Source: GCA-020345945 sp964596985 (GTDB lineage Archaea; Thermoproteota; Bathyarchaeia; RBG-16-48-13; GCA-020345945). Taken from it: 64,000 bases of DNA. Position 1 is the stretch's first letter; the number at the start of each line of letters is the position of its first letter. Location of the stretch: contig CAZQWG010000002.1 of NCBI GenBank assembly GCA_964596985.1, forward strand, positions 383,697 through 447,696, given 5' to 3'. The translations under genes were made by a program, and so were the position numbers. The notes under the pieces were generated by a model that searched no databases, was not told the DNA's origin, and saw only the letters and a program-made list of their open reading frames with translations. This document shows, in pieces, positions 24,314 through 33,373 of this stretch.

Positions 24314-25306
24314 TTGGGTCTGTCTGGTATTGAGGTAACCTATCTCTCAAGATCGGACTTGATCGGTCTGGGTCTGTCGATGAAAGAAACCCTGGAGATC
24401 GTTGACTCCGTGTTCCGTGCTCATGGGGAAGGAGACGTGGTCATGCCGGCGAAGATCACCCTCCATTTTGCAGGTCGGTTGGGTGACGCGAACGCGATGC
24501 CTGCACACGTGGTTCCGCTTGATTCGGCGGGGATAAAGTGGGCTGCCGGTTTCTGGGGGAACCCGGCAAAGGGGTTTCCCTCGGTTTCCGCGGTGATAGT
24601 GCTCAACGATCCTGAGACCGGGATTCCGATCGCGGTTCTCGAAGGGGGATGGATTACAGCTATGAGAACTGGCGCGGCGACGGGTATCGGGGCGAGGTAT
24701 CTTGCCCGTCAAGACTCTTCAGTTGTGGGCATTTTCGGTGCTGGCTTTCAATCCTTTTTCCAGATCGAAGCGTTGGCGCAGGTTTTCGAGCTGGAAAAAG
24801 TCAAAATCAATGACATAGATCGGCGGAAGACCCGAAATCTAGCCAGTCGAGTGACATCCGAGCTAGGGATTGCATCACAGGAATCGGTGGTTCCCCGAGA
24901 AGTGGTTGAAGGCTCGGACATCATCGTGACCGCTACTTCTTCCAGCGAACCCATAGTGGAGGCGGATTGGTTGGACGAGGGAGTTTTCATCTCCGCTATC
25001 GGCTCGTTGCAAGAAGTCAGTGATGATGTTGTCTACAGGGTCGAGAAGGTTTTTGTCGACAGCTTAGAACAGACGATGCATAGAGGAGCTTTAGCTCGCA
25101 TGTACCAGTCGGAGAAGATCGACAGGACGAGAATCTGTGCCGAACTAGGGGATGTAGTGGCAGGGAAGAGCGAGGGGCGAGCATCCGAGAGTGAGAAGAT
25201 CCTTCTTGTCCCGATTGGAATGGGTAGCGAGGATGTAGGGGTCGCAGGGCACCTCTACAGAAGGGCGTTGAAGAAAGGCGTAGGAACACGTCTCCCCTTC
25301 TTATGA
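24314..25306 (+). CDS. Ornithine cyclodeaminase/mu-crystallin family protein
   Basis: The 330-residue NAD(P)-binding protein matches the ornithine cyclodeaminase, alanine dehydrogenase (archaeal type) and mu-crystallin family: GEGDVVMPAKITLHF, GIKWAAGFWGNPAKG, the conserved Asn/Asp-containing IVLNDPETGIPIAVLEGGWITAMRTGAATG, and the Rossmann motif VVGIFGAGFQS. Archaeal members act as L-alanine dehydrogenase or make proline from ornithine; the sequence alone does not choose. The start is TTG 24314, preceded by a ribosome-site-like GGAAGG at the right distance. Confidence 0.87.
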   Translation: MGLSGIEVTYLSRSDLIGLGLSMKETLEIVDSVFRAHGEGDVVMPAKITLHFAGRLGDANAMPAHVVPLDSAGIKWAAGFWGNPAKGFPSVSAVIVLNDPETGIPIAVLEGGWITAMRTGAATGIGARYLARQDSSVVGIFGAGFQSFFQIEALAQVFELEKVKINDIDRRKTRNLASRVTSELGIASQESVVPREVVEGSDIIVTATSSSEPIVEADWLDEGVFISAIGSLQEVSDDVVYRVEKVFVDSLEQTMHRGALARMYQSEKIDRTRICAELGDVVAGKSEGRASESEKILLVPIGMGSEDVGVAGHLYRRALKKGVGTRLPFL

Positions 25307-25430
25307 TTCACTCTGATCCGTGGAATGTTTGGCAACAATTCTAGGATCGCACCAACGACCCAGTATGCTGCTGGCGTGCGCTGACGGCGAATAGGTTGGG
25401 GGTCGGGTTGGTCCTGCCCTAATCCCGGGG

Positions 25431-26441
25431 TCAGCTCCGGCTACCCTTGACCTCTGTCTTCGCAAGATTCTCGTAGAATTTCACAAGGCTTCGGTTGTCG
25501 TCTGAGCCTAGCCCATCTACGATTAGAGCACCCATCATCTCGTGGATCAGACCTGTGACCATTAGGGGTGTTCCGATCGACTTCCCGGCTGAGAGAGCTA
25601 TGCCGAGGTCCTTGTAGTGGTGAGCCAGTTTAAACCCTGGCTTGAAGTTCCTCTTGATTATCTCGGGCGTCACGTTTTCCATATACCAGCTTCTATTCAC
25701 TCCCTTACCTAGGACCGATAACATGAGGTCTGGGTCTATCCCTGCTTTCGTTCCCAAGACAAATGCCTCAGAGATCCCGGCAAGAGTACACGCTGCGATC
25801 ATTTGGTTGCAGGCTTTGCAGACCTGCCCCATGCTTGATTCTCCGATGTAAACTATGTTCTTACCCATGCCTTGGAAGATGTCTTTGCATTCATCGAAGA
25901 CTTGCTTGTCTCCCCCGACCATGATCGCTAGCGCCCCTTCGATCGCGCCTTTCTCTCCGCCGCTTACCGGCGCATCCAGCATCTTTACTCCTTTCACAGC
26001 TAGGGCTTCGGCAATCCTCTTTGTGGCCACCGGAGAGATTGTGCTGCAATCGATGTAGACCATGCCTTTCCGGGCGCCTTCTATGATTCCTTCTGGCCCA
26101 AGGGCGATTTCCTCCACGGCAGCCGAGTCTGTGACGCAGCTGACTACTACATCTGAGTTCATTGCCACCTCCTTAGGGGAACTCGCTACCTTTGCACCGA
26201 TCTTCTCCAATTCATCGGCTTTTGACTTCGATCTGTTGTAGACGGTCAGGGAGAATCCTGCATTCATTAGATTCTTTGCCATCGGCTTTCCCATGGTTCC
26301 AAGCCCGACAAAACCAACTCTCTTCACCCTTTCACACCTCTTCTCATCGTTAGGTGACTCTTCTCCTATAACTTCTTTATTCCCCATAGCCCGGTCAAAG
26401 AGGGTTTCATCATCGGGTTTGATATCTGCCTTTAGAGTCAA
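25431..26441 (-). CDS. 3-hydroxyisobutyrate dehydrogenase-family oxidoreductase
   Basis: The frame encodes 336 residues. The enzyme proper begins near residue 40 with KRVGFVGLGTMGKPMAKNLMNAG (NAD(P) site). It continues with the family signature DAPVSGGEKGA, the catalytic lysine in GQVCKACNQ and the C-terminal helical domain KLAHHYKDLGIALSAG. The family includes 3-hydroxyisobutyrate dehydrogenase, tartronate semialdehyde reductase and glyoxylate/succinic semialdehyde reductases. The first 40 residues (TLKADIKPDDETLFDRAMGN) are unusual, so a GTG start near 26320 is possible. It is leftward, just downstream of tnpB. Confidence 0.88.
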   Translation of the reverse strand: MTLKADIKPDDETLFDRAMGNKEVIGEESPNDEKRCERVKRVGFVGLGTMGKPMAKNLMNAGFSLTVYNRSKSKADELEKIGAKVASSPKEVAMNSDVVVSCVTDSAAVEEIALGPEGIIEGARKGMVYIDCSTISPVATKRIAEALAVKGVKMLDAPVSGGEKGAIEGALAIMVGGDKQVFDECKDIFQGMGKNIVYIGESSMGQVCKACNQMIAACTLAGISEAFVLGTKAGIDPDLMLSVLGKGVNRSWYMENVTPEIIKRNFKPGFKLAHHYKDLGIALSAGKSIGTPLMVTGLIHEMMGALIVDGLGSDDNRSLVKFYENLAKTEVKGSRS

Positions 26442-26513
26442 AGCGCTCTTCGATATGCTTCTTCTTGTCCAAAATTCCCGATTCCCGCTCGATCTGAGGT
26501 GGTTCTTGTCTCT

Positions 26514-26533
26514 CTGAACCAGATTCTGTTCAG
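26514..26533 (-). repeat. Hairpin at the tnpB 3' boundary
   Basis: CTGAAC and GTTCAG pair around an 8-nt loop directly next to the tnpB stop codon, and a second inverted pair, CGGGT with GCCCG, lies inside the last tnpB codons. Hairpins overlapping the 3' end of tnpB are where IS200/IS605-type elements carry their right end and their guide RNA (omega RNA). No matching left end or tnpA was found. Confidence 0.45.
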
Positions 26534-27748
26534 TTATCGGGTGTTGCCCGGTGTTTGAACTTCTCTCCTTCTGCTCACCGCCTTGCTTAAGGGTAGGATC
26601 ACGGCTTCACTCGGAGAGCTATCCACCCTGAACCGCAGGGTGTCATCCTTAGTCTTCAGAATGTTGAGACTCGCCAGCAGGTGTTTGTTGAGTTTGAGTC
26701 CGCAGTGCCCGCATTCTGTCAGGTGTCCATTCGGCTCTACCATGCAGCCACATACCGGACACTTCCGGCTCGTATACCGGGGATCAACGTAGGATACAGG
26801 TACGCCTTCCCATTTGGCTTTATACTCGATGAACTGTTGGAGTTTTCTGAAGGACCATGTGTTCAACCGTCGTCTTAGGCTCTTGGTGTTCACCGAGATT
26901 TTCTGTCCTTTGCCATTGAGAGAATTGACCTCCTCCTTTTTCCTTCTGTTAACGGATTTTCGAATGCCTTTCAGATCCTCTAGTACGATTTCCAGTTTCT
27001 TTTCTTTGGCTTCGTCAACGATTTGTCGGCTGACTTTGTGGAGTACTGCCTCGGTTCTATTCTTCTCGTTCTTACGATACTTGTTCTGTAGTTCTGTTGA
27101 CTTCCGTCTGTCGTTGCAGTATCGTTGCTGTATTCTCCGCCGTTTCGCGTAGTAGGCGTGTTTCAGGGTCTTCACGGCTGAGAGGTCGTGGCTCTTGAAC
27201 GATACTTCCTCGTTGAGGAGTTCTGCTCTGTCTATGCTTACCTCGTTAGTATCGTACCCGACAAGTCCTTTGGGTTCGTAGGGTTCGACTTCTTTGGATA
27301 CTGCGATGACTGCTCTTCTAGGGTTGATGGTTACTGATCCCAGTTTGAGATGTGGGTCTGCCAATAACTTTCTCTGGTATTCACCCATCTTTAGCTTGAT
27401 GTGGATGAACTGTCTCGGCTTCACAGGTATCCTGAGGGCGTCGCCTTCGAGCTTGTACGTCTGGTTGTCCAGCTTCAGGAACGGGTGGGTGATATACGGT
27501 GTTTTTCTCCGTTTCCTGTTCCGTATGACCGCGCAGGCTACCTCGCAGGCGGATAGAATGTAGTGTGTATGAAGCCGGTACCGTTTGAGGTCGTCGTAGA
27601 CGGTTTTTATCAGTCTGAATCTCGACGTGATCCTATGCTTGATTGCTATCCGTACCGCGTCGTTGGTCATCTTCCGGAAAGTATTGAAAAGTTCTTCCAA
27701 CTCCTCGTTCGGGCGGTACTGGAATCGGACTGCTTTGACCGCTTTCAT
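26534..27748 (-). CDS. tnpB: TnpB (IS605 OrfB family), probably RuvC-inactive
   Basis: The 404-residue protein is a TnpB, the RNA-guided ancestor of Cas12. An N-terminal helical and beta region (1-160) precedes the split RuvC domain. RuvC-I has D166 in GLVGYDTNEVS, and RuvC-II has E257 in EIVLEDLKGI. The zinc ribbon is C330, C333, C346, C349. RuvC-III normally has one or two aspartates in a D-R-D or D-R-x block before NAA-like residues. Here the block reads N354-K355-H356, so no acid remains. There is no tnpA partner and no second copy in the window. Loss of cleavage with retained fold is the hallmark of nuclease-dead TnpB proteins that act as RNA-guided repressors, but simple decay is also possible. 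The reading frame is intact. Confidence 0.9.
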   Translation of the reverse strand: MKAVKAVRFQYRPNEELEELFNTFRKMTNDAVRIAIKHRITSRFRLIKTVYDDLKRYRLHTHYILSACEVACAVIRNRKRRKTPYITHPFLKLDNQTYKLEGDALRIPVKPRQFIHIKLKMGEYQRKLLADPHLKLGSVTINPRRAVIAVSKEVEPYEPKGLVGYDTNEVSIDRAELLNEEVSFKSHDLSAVKTLKHAYYAKRRRIQQRYCNDRRKSTELQNKYRKNEKNRTEAVLHKVSRQIVDEAKEKKLEIVLEDLKGIRKSVNRRKKEEVNSLNGKGQKISVNTKSLRRRLNTWSFRKLQQFIEYKAKWEGVPVSYVDPRYTSRKCPVCGCMVEPNGHLTECGHCGLKLNKHLLASLNILKTKDDTLRFRVDSSPSEAVILPLSKAVSRRREVQTPGNTR

Positions 27749-27888
27749 TCCTAAGCCTTCTCTGCAATCATAGATCCCTTTGTTCCACTAATAACCACCA
27801 CACGAAGAATAAACAGAACCCTGAACCAAAAGAGATATACGTGAGTCATCCACTTTGTGGGGTTTCATCTACGGAGGATAAGGCTATT

Positions 27889-27978
27889 ATGAAGTGTCCC
27901 TACTGTGGAGAGAAGAAGAAACTGAAGAGGTATTCTACCAGGGTATATCAATGCCTGGCTTGCAAGAAGAAATTCTGA
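27889..27978 (+). CDS. 29-residue zinc ribbon protein
   Basis: A short frame from ATG 27889 encodes 29 residues with two cysteine pairs, KCPYCGEKKK and YQCLACKKKF, a minimal zinc ribbon. A GGAGGA sequence lies about 10 nt upstream of the start, and the ends are clean. It may be a real micro-protein or the remaining N-terminus of an old transposase, as many transposases start with such a ribbon; tnpB is next door. Confidence 0.5.
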   Translation: MKCPYCGEKKKLKRYSTRVYQCLACKKKF

Positions 27979-28201
27979 GCCTCTTTAACAAGGATAGTCC
28001 TCCAGCTTCTTTTGACTCTGCACCGAAACCTCGACAACCCAATACCGTTCTCTTTTTTTATTTAGGATAGCAGACTTATTGTTGGTGTGAGGGATCGGAG
28101 TCGGGTACTGTCTCTACTCAGGCGGGTTCGCTGTGGACCGCTTTGTTCGGATCGATGGGTGATCAGTTCCGAGTGGTCGGTAAGTTGTTGGAGGAATCCG
28201 G

Positions 28202-28909
28202 TTGACCAAAGCCCGTGACCTCTCGGTTCTCACTATGTTTGTCGCACTGACCGCGGTGAGCGACTCGATTTCAGGGATACCTCAACTACATTCTGGTGTC
28301 TGGTATTCCTGGGTCTTCTTGATGATCCCGGTGAACGGTATCGTTTTAGGCCCTTTCTACGGCTTTTTGGCAACCCTGATGGGGGTCTTCGCCGGTCATT
28401 TCATCTATTTCAGGGGAATGGAAGAGTTCCTGTTCACGATCGGTGCTGCTGTCGGATCGGCTATTTGTGGGTTGATGTGGAATAGGAGAATCTATCCTGT
28501 CGTCGTCTTCTACACCTTGGGGCTGGTCTCGTATTTCTTGACCCCGATCTCGTTCTCCCTTCCCCTATGGGGCATGTGGGATACCTACTTGGCCTATTCC
28601 GTTGTCCTCCTGCTAGGATTCTTGTCTTCGAGGGTTTCTTCGGAGTGGATCGACGATCATGTTCGCTTCTGGGTTGCTGTTTGTTCCTTCGTCGGGGTTG
28701 AAGCCGATGTTTTATTCAGGATTTTCCTTTTCATCCCTGGGGGTACCTTTCGATCTATCTACGGGTTTCCCTTGGAGATTCTTTGGGAGATATGGGTTCT
28801 AGCCGCTGTAAGTACGCCTATCCAGGTCGCGATCTCGGTTGTCTTCTCGTATCTGGCTGTTCCCGGCATCCTAGATTTCGTGAATAAGCGGGTCAAGCGC
28901 GCTCCGTGA
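28202..28909 (+). CDS. Multi-pass membrane protein, ECF transporter S-component-like
   Basis: The 235-residue protein has about six membrane helices (for example MIPVNGIVLGPFYGFLATLMGVFAGHFIYF). The pattern, with a helix 1 loop SISGIPQLHSGVWYSW, resembles substrate-binding S components of energy-coupling factor vitamin transporters. The ATPases and T component are not in this window, so it would use shared modules. The start is TTG 28202, preceded by GGAGGA 10 nt upstream. It is convergent with the amrS gene (12 bp). The 27979-28201 gap has T-rich and TATA-like sequence but no convincing gene. Confidence 0.65.
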   Translation: MTKARDLSVLTMFVALTAVSDSISGIPQLHSGVWYSWVFLMIPVNGIVLGPFYGFLATLMGVFAGHFIYFRGMEEFLFTIGAAVGSAICGLMWNRRIYPVVVFYTLGLVSYFLTPISFSLPLWGMWDTYLAYSVVLLLGFLSSRVSSEWIDDHVRFWVAVCSFVGVEADVLFRIFLFIPGGTFRSIYGFPLEILWEIWVLAAVSTPIQVAISVVFSYLAVPGILDFVNKRVKRAP

Positions 28910-28921
28910 GTTTCGTCTCTT

Positions 28922-29935
28922 CTATCGTAGGCCTGTTCCGTCTATCTTTTCTCCGCAGAAACGACATTTTGAATCTCTGATCTCGTCCGCAAGAATGCTG
29001 TAACCGTGTCTTCGAATCAGTAGTTTGCCGCAGTTCCAGCAATAGGTATTCTCTCCCCCTTCGCCGGGCACGTTTCCTTCGTAGACGTATCTTAGTCCGG
29101 CTTCCAGCCCTATCTCTCTGGCTCTTCTGAGGGTTTCTATGGGCGTTGGGGGGAGATCCAACAATCTGTAGTGGGGGTAGAACCTTGTTACATGCCAGGG
29201 TATTTCCTCGCCGAGATCGACTATGAATTCTGCGATACGGCGTAACTCTTCTGCTGAGTCGTTCAGGGTAGGTATGATCAATGTGGTGAGTTCTATCCAT
29301 ACGCCCAGTTTCTTGTAGAGGTTTATGGAGTCAAGCACGGGTTGGAGTCTTGCCCCGCATATGTCTCTGTAGAACCCCTCTCTCATACTCTTTAGGTCGA
29401 TGTTTGCCGCGTCGAGATATGGTCCTATTTCCTCCAGTGCTCGTTTAGTGATATAGCCGTTGGTTACGAAGACGTTCTTTATCCCCCTCTTTGAGGCGAT
29501 TATCGAGGTGTCGTAGGCGTATTCGAAGAATATCGTGGGTTCAGTGTAGGTGTAGGCGATACTTGTGCATCCTGCCGAGTGGGCTTCCTCGACGATTCTC
29601 TCGGGAGGAACGTTCGTTCCCTCTATTCGCCCTGTTTCTTTGGGCATTTGGGAGATCTGATAGTTCTGGCAGTTTCTGCATTTCAGGTTGCATCCTACTG
29701 TTGCGATGGAATACGCCTCTGAGCCGGGATAGAAGTTGAATAGGGGCTTCTTCTCTATTGGGTCAATCGCGCAGGAGACCGCTTTGCCGTAGACGAGTGA
29801 ATACAGTTTACCGTCTCGGTTCTCTCTTACACCGCAGATTCCTCTCTTGTTCTCCCGAATAGCGCACATATGAGGACATAGAATGCACTTCGTGATACGG
29901 TCTTCCTGTTTCTCGTAGAGCATTGCTTCCCTCAA
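28922..29935 (-). CDS. amrS: AmmeMemoRadiSam-system radical SAM enzyme
   Basis: The 337-residue protein is a radical SAM enzyme of the AmrS (PflA-like) family. It starts with a four-cysteine region (CILCPHMCAIRENKRGICG), then the SAM cluster motif CNLKCRNC near residue 82, the barrel (YTEPTIFFEYAYD, FVTNGYI, ANIDLKSMREGFYRDI) and a C-terminal zinc pair (CWNCGKLL with CRFCGEKI). AmrS normally works with Memo and AMMECR1 proteins, which are not present here. The substrate is unknown. It lies alone, leftward. Confidence 0.9.
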   Translation of the reverse strand: MREAMLYEKQEDRITKCILCPHMCAIRENKRGICGVRENRDGKLYSLVYGKAVSCAIDPIEKKPLFNFYPGSEAYSIATVGCNLKCRNCQNYQISQMPKETGRIEGTNVPPERIVEEAHSAGCTSIAYTYTEPTIFFEYAYDTSIIASKRGIKNVFVTNGYITKRALEEIGPYLDAANIDLKSMREGFYRDICGARLQPVLDSINLYKKLGVWIELTTLIIPTLNDSAEELRRIAEFIVDLGEEIPWHVTRFYPHYRLLDLPPTPIETLRRAREIGLEAGLRYVYEGNVPGEGGENTYCWNCGKLLIRRHGYSILADEIRDSKCRFCGEKIDGTGLR

Positions 29936-30121
29936 AGTCTGTTCCCTTCGGGTGTTCAGGAATCCGAACCGACTCCAATAGCTTTTTCATGCTATATTTG
30001 GCTTGGGGGAGGATTTTCAATGCTTGAAAAGCCCCCTCCAGCTCAGTGCGAGGGTTGTGAGAGGAGCGTAGTGCAATCGGACGCTGTCGTCTCTAGGGGG
30101 TTGAACTTCAACCGTTCTCGA

Positions 30122-31429
30122 TCAATTAAAACCTGCTTTCGCAATCAGGCGTTGAAACGTATCGTGTTCGATTTCCGGGTTGTTGCGGTTCTTTTCCAGT
30201 TCCTCTTTGACAAGGGTGACCAAGCTGTCCAATCTTGGGTCTTCTCTCTCGACTGGTCTTCCCAGAATCTGTTCCGTCTTAAGATGGATGCCGTGCCGTC
30301 CGGATCCAGGGCCGATGACTATTCGTCTGGTGTGTCCGACTAATTCGGGTGGAAAGACCTCGTACATGATTGGGAAGACTGAGATTCCATGTTGGTGGAT
30401 TCCTGATTTATGTTCGAATACGCTGTCGCCGACTATTGCCTTATTCAATGGAAGATGGTATCCGAGTGAGTCGGCGACGGTTCTTGCAAGCCCTCTGAGA
30501 CGGCTCAAGTCCCATTTGGTCACACCGTGGTGCAGATAGCAGTTCATCATGATCTTCTCGGTCTCAGCGTTTCCTGATCTGTCGCCAATCCCCAGGAAGG
30601 TTGTGCTCGCAAAGATCTTCTCTAGGTTGAGTTCCGAGGCGGCTCTTATTGTGGACATAGTGTTCTCGACGGCGTTTCCAAGGTCGTCGTGGGTATGTAT
30701 CTCTATGTAGGGGATTCTCGTCTCTTCGCTCAGCGCTTTCACCTTGGCTGGGATTCCTTGTGGCAGTCCTACCTTCTGCGAAGACATTCCAACCCCGACG
30801 GTGTCGCAGATCCTGTATGCCATGGCTCCTGAGTCTGCAACGCGGTTCACAAACTCTTTTTCGAACCTCCAGTCCGCCCTTGTGCTGTCTTCGCCATGGA
30901 CGAAGACCGTCATGCCGTGTTCGACTGCATAGCTCACGGATTCTGCGACCCTGTTTGTTAGTTCATTCAGGCTCTTGTCGGGCCATTTCTCGAAATGGAT
31001 GAAGGAGACGGGGTGAGAAACACCGATCTGCTCGAAGTCGAGTTTCAGCGCCTCGTCGATATCGGTTTTTATAGCTCTGCACCATGCGGCAAGTCTTGGG
31101 CCTAAGCTCATCTCCTGCATCTGTTTGGCTGCAAGTTTTCCCGAGTTGCTGTAGATCTGCATTTCCAGCCTTTCAACGCCGAGCCCCACGAGACCTGCGG
31201 CGAGTTCGGCTGCCTCGTTTGGGGATGGGGGTCGAAGACCTGACATCTGGACTCCCTCCCTGAGGGTTGTATCGTCTATGATCACATCACAGTTTAGGGG
31301 GATCTTCTCGTATATTGAGTGGTTCAGCTTCTCCCAGCTATCTATGTCGTAGCCTAGTGTGCTCAATCTACCGCAGATATCTGCGGATTTTCTTCTCTCC
31401 TTCTCCAATGTCGGGTCTTGATCCACCAT
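30122..31429 (-). CDS. 2-isopropylmalate/homocitrate synthase-family enzyme
   Basis: The 435-residue protein is an acyl-CoA:2-oxoacid condensing TIM barrel. The first strand is CDVIIDDTTLREGVQMSG with the catalytic arginine and metal-binding aspartate. IEIHTHDDLGNAVENTM supplies two metal histidines, and HKSGIHQHG belongs to the subdomain after the barrel. It lacks the long C-terminal leucine-binding domain of classic LeuA, and has a 45-residue N-terminal extension. Candidates are isopropylmalate, homocitrate or citramalate synthase; the sequence does not decide. It has its own promoter with an operator-like palindrome, consistent with amino-acid control. Confidence 0.85.
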   Translation of the reverse strand: MVDQDPTLEKERRKSADICGRLSTLGYDIDSWEKLNHSIYEKIPLNCDVIIDDTTLREGVQMSGLRPPSPNEAAELAAGLVGLGVERLEMQIYSNSGKLAAKQMQEMSLGPRLAAWCRAIKTDIDEALKLDFEQIGVSHPVSFIHFEKWPDKSLNELTNRVAESVSYAVEHGMTVFVHGEDSTRADWRFEKEFVNRVADSGAMAYRICDTVGVGMSSQKVGLPQGIPAKVKALSEETRIPYIEIHTHDDLGNAVENTMSTIRAASELNLEKIFASTTFLGIGDRSGNAETEKIMMNCYLHHGVTKWDLSRLRGLARTVADSLGYHLPLNKAIVGDSVFEHKSGIHQHGISVFPIMYEVFPPELVGHTRRIVIGPGSGRHGIHLKTEQILGRPVEREDPRLDSLVTLVKEELEKNRNNPEIEHDTFQRLIAKAGFN

Positions 31430-31461
31430 TGTTTATCACTGAATGCATCGCAAATCCTCTT

Positions 31462-31501
31462 GACTTGTATATAAGTATAGGTTTATTTTTACAAATGTAA
31501 A
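31462..31501 (-). promoter_or_regulatory. TATA box and palindromic operator of the isopropylmalate/homocitrate synthase gene
   Basis: Reading leftward, TTTACAAATGTAAA (31488-31501), a 6-bp inverted repeat with 2-nt centre, precedes ACTTATATACAAGT (31463-31476), which contains a TATA box and is itself a near palindrome. The transcript would start near 31445, about 15 nt before ATG 31429. A site just upstream of TATA is where archaeal Lrp-type activators bind. The rest of the 31430-31792 gap shows no gene. Confidence 0.5.
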
Positions 31502-31804
31502 GGATATTGCCCGGCTCCAACCACGTGGAAAGACCGGGTATTCCGTGCTAGGGTGGAGGGCTCGGTCCTCTTCTTGAAAGAAGCGTTCGCATCCATGTTT
31601 AGAGTGGTGTGTTGGGGGAGGTTCATCTCCTTCTTATGTTCCCCTTTCATGTCTGCCTTCTCCATGCATTCTACTTTCCATCTTTTGAGGTACGTCGGTG
31701 TATAATCTTGATTTTCGTTCTGCGACCCTTTTTCAATGAGAAAAGGTTAATACTCAACGAGCGATCAAGGCTACAACGGATTCCAAAGCGAAGTGCCCGG
31801 AATC

Positions 31805-32617
31805 ATGCCGAAAGGTTATTGTCCCTCCTGTGGATCGTCGATCGAAGGCGAATTCACCTACTGTCCTAACTGTGGGAAACCGCTTCCATCGTTCGAGGAA
31901 ATACGGGAGAAGGCAGCTCCGATCTCACCTGAACATCGGATGGAGCTCATCGATAACATCCAGGCTTCACTGAGGTATGCCTGCCTCCTTTTCAAGGATC
32001 TTGGGACACTCATCGTCTTGGCGATCCTTAACTTGATCCCCTTTGTGAACTTCATCGTCACCGGATATGTCTATAGGGTAATCCGTGAGTCACCGGAATC
32101 TGAGATTCTTCCTCCGCTTCAAGGGTTTTTCAGGCTCTGGATTGATGGGTTAAAACTGGTGGTTATTACCTTCGTCTACCTTTTCATCCCCATCCTAGCT
32201 ATCAGCCTCTCAGGTGCCCATTTTGCCCTTAGCGTAATTAGGCTTCTTACGACTCGGCGAGGAGGCATGATAGCGATCATCGCGGGTGAGTTTCTGCTGT
32301 TTCTGGTCGTGGTGCTCCTCTCAGTGTTCTTCGTCTCGGTAATCTTGTTGATGTCGGTCGTTCACAGTGTGAAGACAGGTAGCGTGTGGAAAGCATTCTC
32401 GATAGTGGAGGTATTAGGAATAATCGGGAGAGTAGGTTGGGGCAAATACCTCGCTTGGCAGTTTGTTGTACTTGTCCTCGGATTCGTCTTCGGTATGTTG
32501 GGAGGAATCCCCTTTGTCGGATGGCTGCTTCTACTCGGTCTCTCCCCTGCGTTCTCCGTCTTCATAGCAAGGTCGGCTGTACAGATATACTATGAAGGTA
32601 AGCCGGCTGAAACCTGA
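31805..32617 (+). CDS. Zinc-ribbon DUF4013 membrane protein
   Basis: From ATG 31805 the protein has 270 residues. A zinc ribbon (CPSCGSSIEGEFTYCPNCG) comes first. A DUF4013-type membrane part follows with about six helices, beginning RYACLLFKDLGTLIVLAILNLIPFVNFIVTGY and including RLWIDGLKLVVITFVYLFIPIL. Such proteins are common in archaea, function unknown. The open frame begins at a GTG 12 nt earlier; ATG next to the ribbon is preferred. Confidence 0.8.
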   Translation: MPKGYCPSCGSSIEGEFTYCPNCGKPLPSFEEIREKAAPISPEHRMELIDNIQASLRYACLLFKDLGTLIVLAILNLIPFVNFIVTGYVYRVIRESPESEILPPLQGFFRLWIDGLKLVVITFVYLFIPILAISLSGAHFALSVIRLLTTRRGGMIAIIAGEFLLFLVVVLLSVFFVSVILLMSVVHSVKTGSVWKAFSIVEVLGIIGRVGWGKYLAWQFVVLVLGFVFGMLGGIPFVGWLLLLGLSPAFSVFIARSAVQIYYEGKPAET

Positions 32618-32788
32618 CCTATGAGTCTCCACCTCGTATAGGTGGGCAACAAGGGTCTAGACGACAATACCGGTGAAACCGAGATTCTAAGAACTCGAGG
32701 ACAGGATCTCAAACAATAGATCTCGAAGAGCCGTTCTCTTCGATTCGATATTGCTGACCGTTCTTCGCGAGGCCCCTACTGTGCCAGG

Positions 32789-33175
32789 TTATTCGTCTTT
32801 CTCGATTTTTATCTCTTCTCCGTTTCGGACCCCTTTGAAGATCTTCGGGTCGCTTACGACTTTGCCAAAGACGTTGACTGGGCTGTACGCTCTCGGCTCG
32901 TCTCCGACGCTAACAGGCGTTCTTCCGAAAAAGATGCAGAAACCGTTACCTTGAGGCCAGTAGGCTAGGTCACCCAGCTCTACAACCTGTTGAGAGTTCT
33001 CCTCGTTCACATCTACAGGTATCCCGAAGTATATCTCTTCTCCCCATGTATTGGCGTTCCCCTTTATAGGAAGCGCATCCCAGATTGCCTTCGCCGTCTT
33101 CGGATTTCTTCTATCGTCGATTTCTGCTGAGACCGCTCCTATGCTGGAAGCCACGATTCTAATCTTCTTACCCAT
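32789..33175 (-). CDS. Cyclophilin-like fold protein (TM1367/DUF369 type)
   Basis: The 128-residue protein matches small cyclophilin-like beta-barrel proteins: a first strand KIRIVASSIGAVSAEI, the TAKAIWDALPIKGNANTWGEEIYFGIPV core, and the VVELGDLAYWPQGNGFCIFFGRTPVS strand pair. The family is widespread in archaea and Thermotoga without a proven activity; the proline isomerase active site is not conserved. It is leftward, divergent from hisG. Confidence 0.85.
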   Translation of the reverse strand: MGKKIRIVASSIGAVSAEIDDRRNPKTAKAIWDALPIKGNANTWGEEIYFGIPVDVNEENSQQVVELGDLAYWPQGNGFCIFFGRTPVSVGDEPRAYSPVNVFGKVVSDPKIFKGVRNGEEIKIEKDE

Positions 33176-33373
33176 GCGTTCACACTTCCTGACGAATTAT
33201 CTTTTCAGGTATCGATTTCTGCATCTATCTATAAATCTTGATCCATTTCGACCCCCTTACCTATATTCGGGGGATGCCTTCCTAGTGGGAGAAAGATAAA
33301 TAGCCTAGTATCCCTCCTTCGACTCTGAATTTATCTGGCTGTGCTCGGAAGAATTCTTCGAAGGAGAGGTAAG

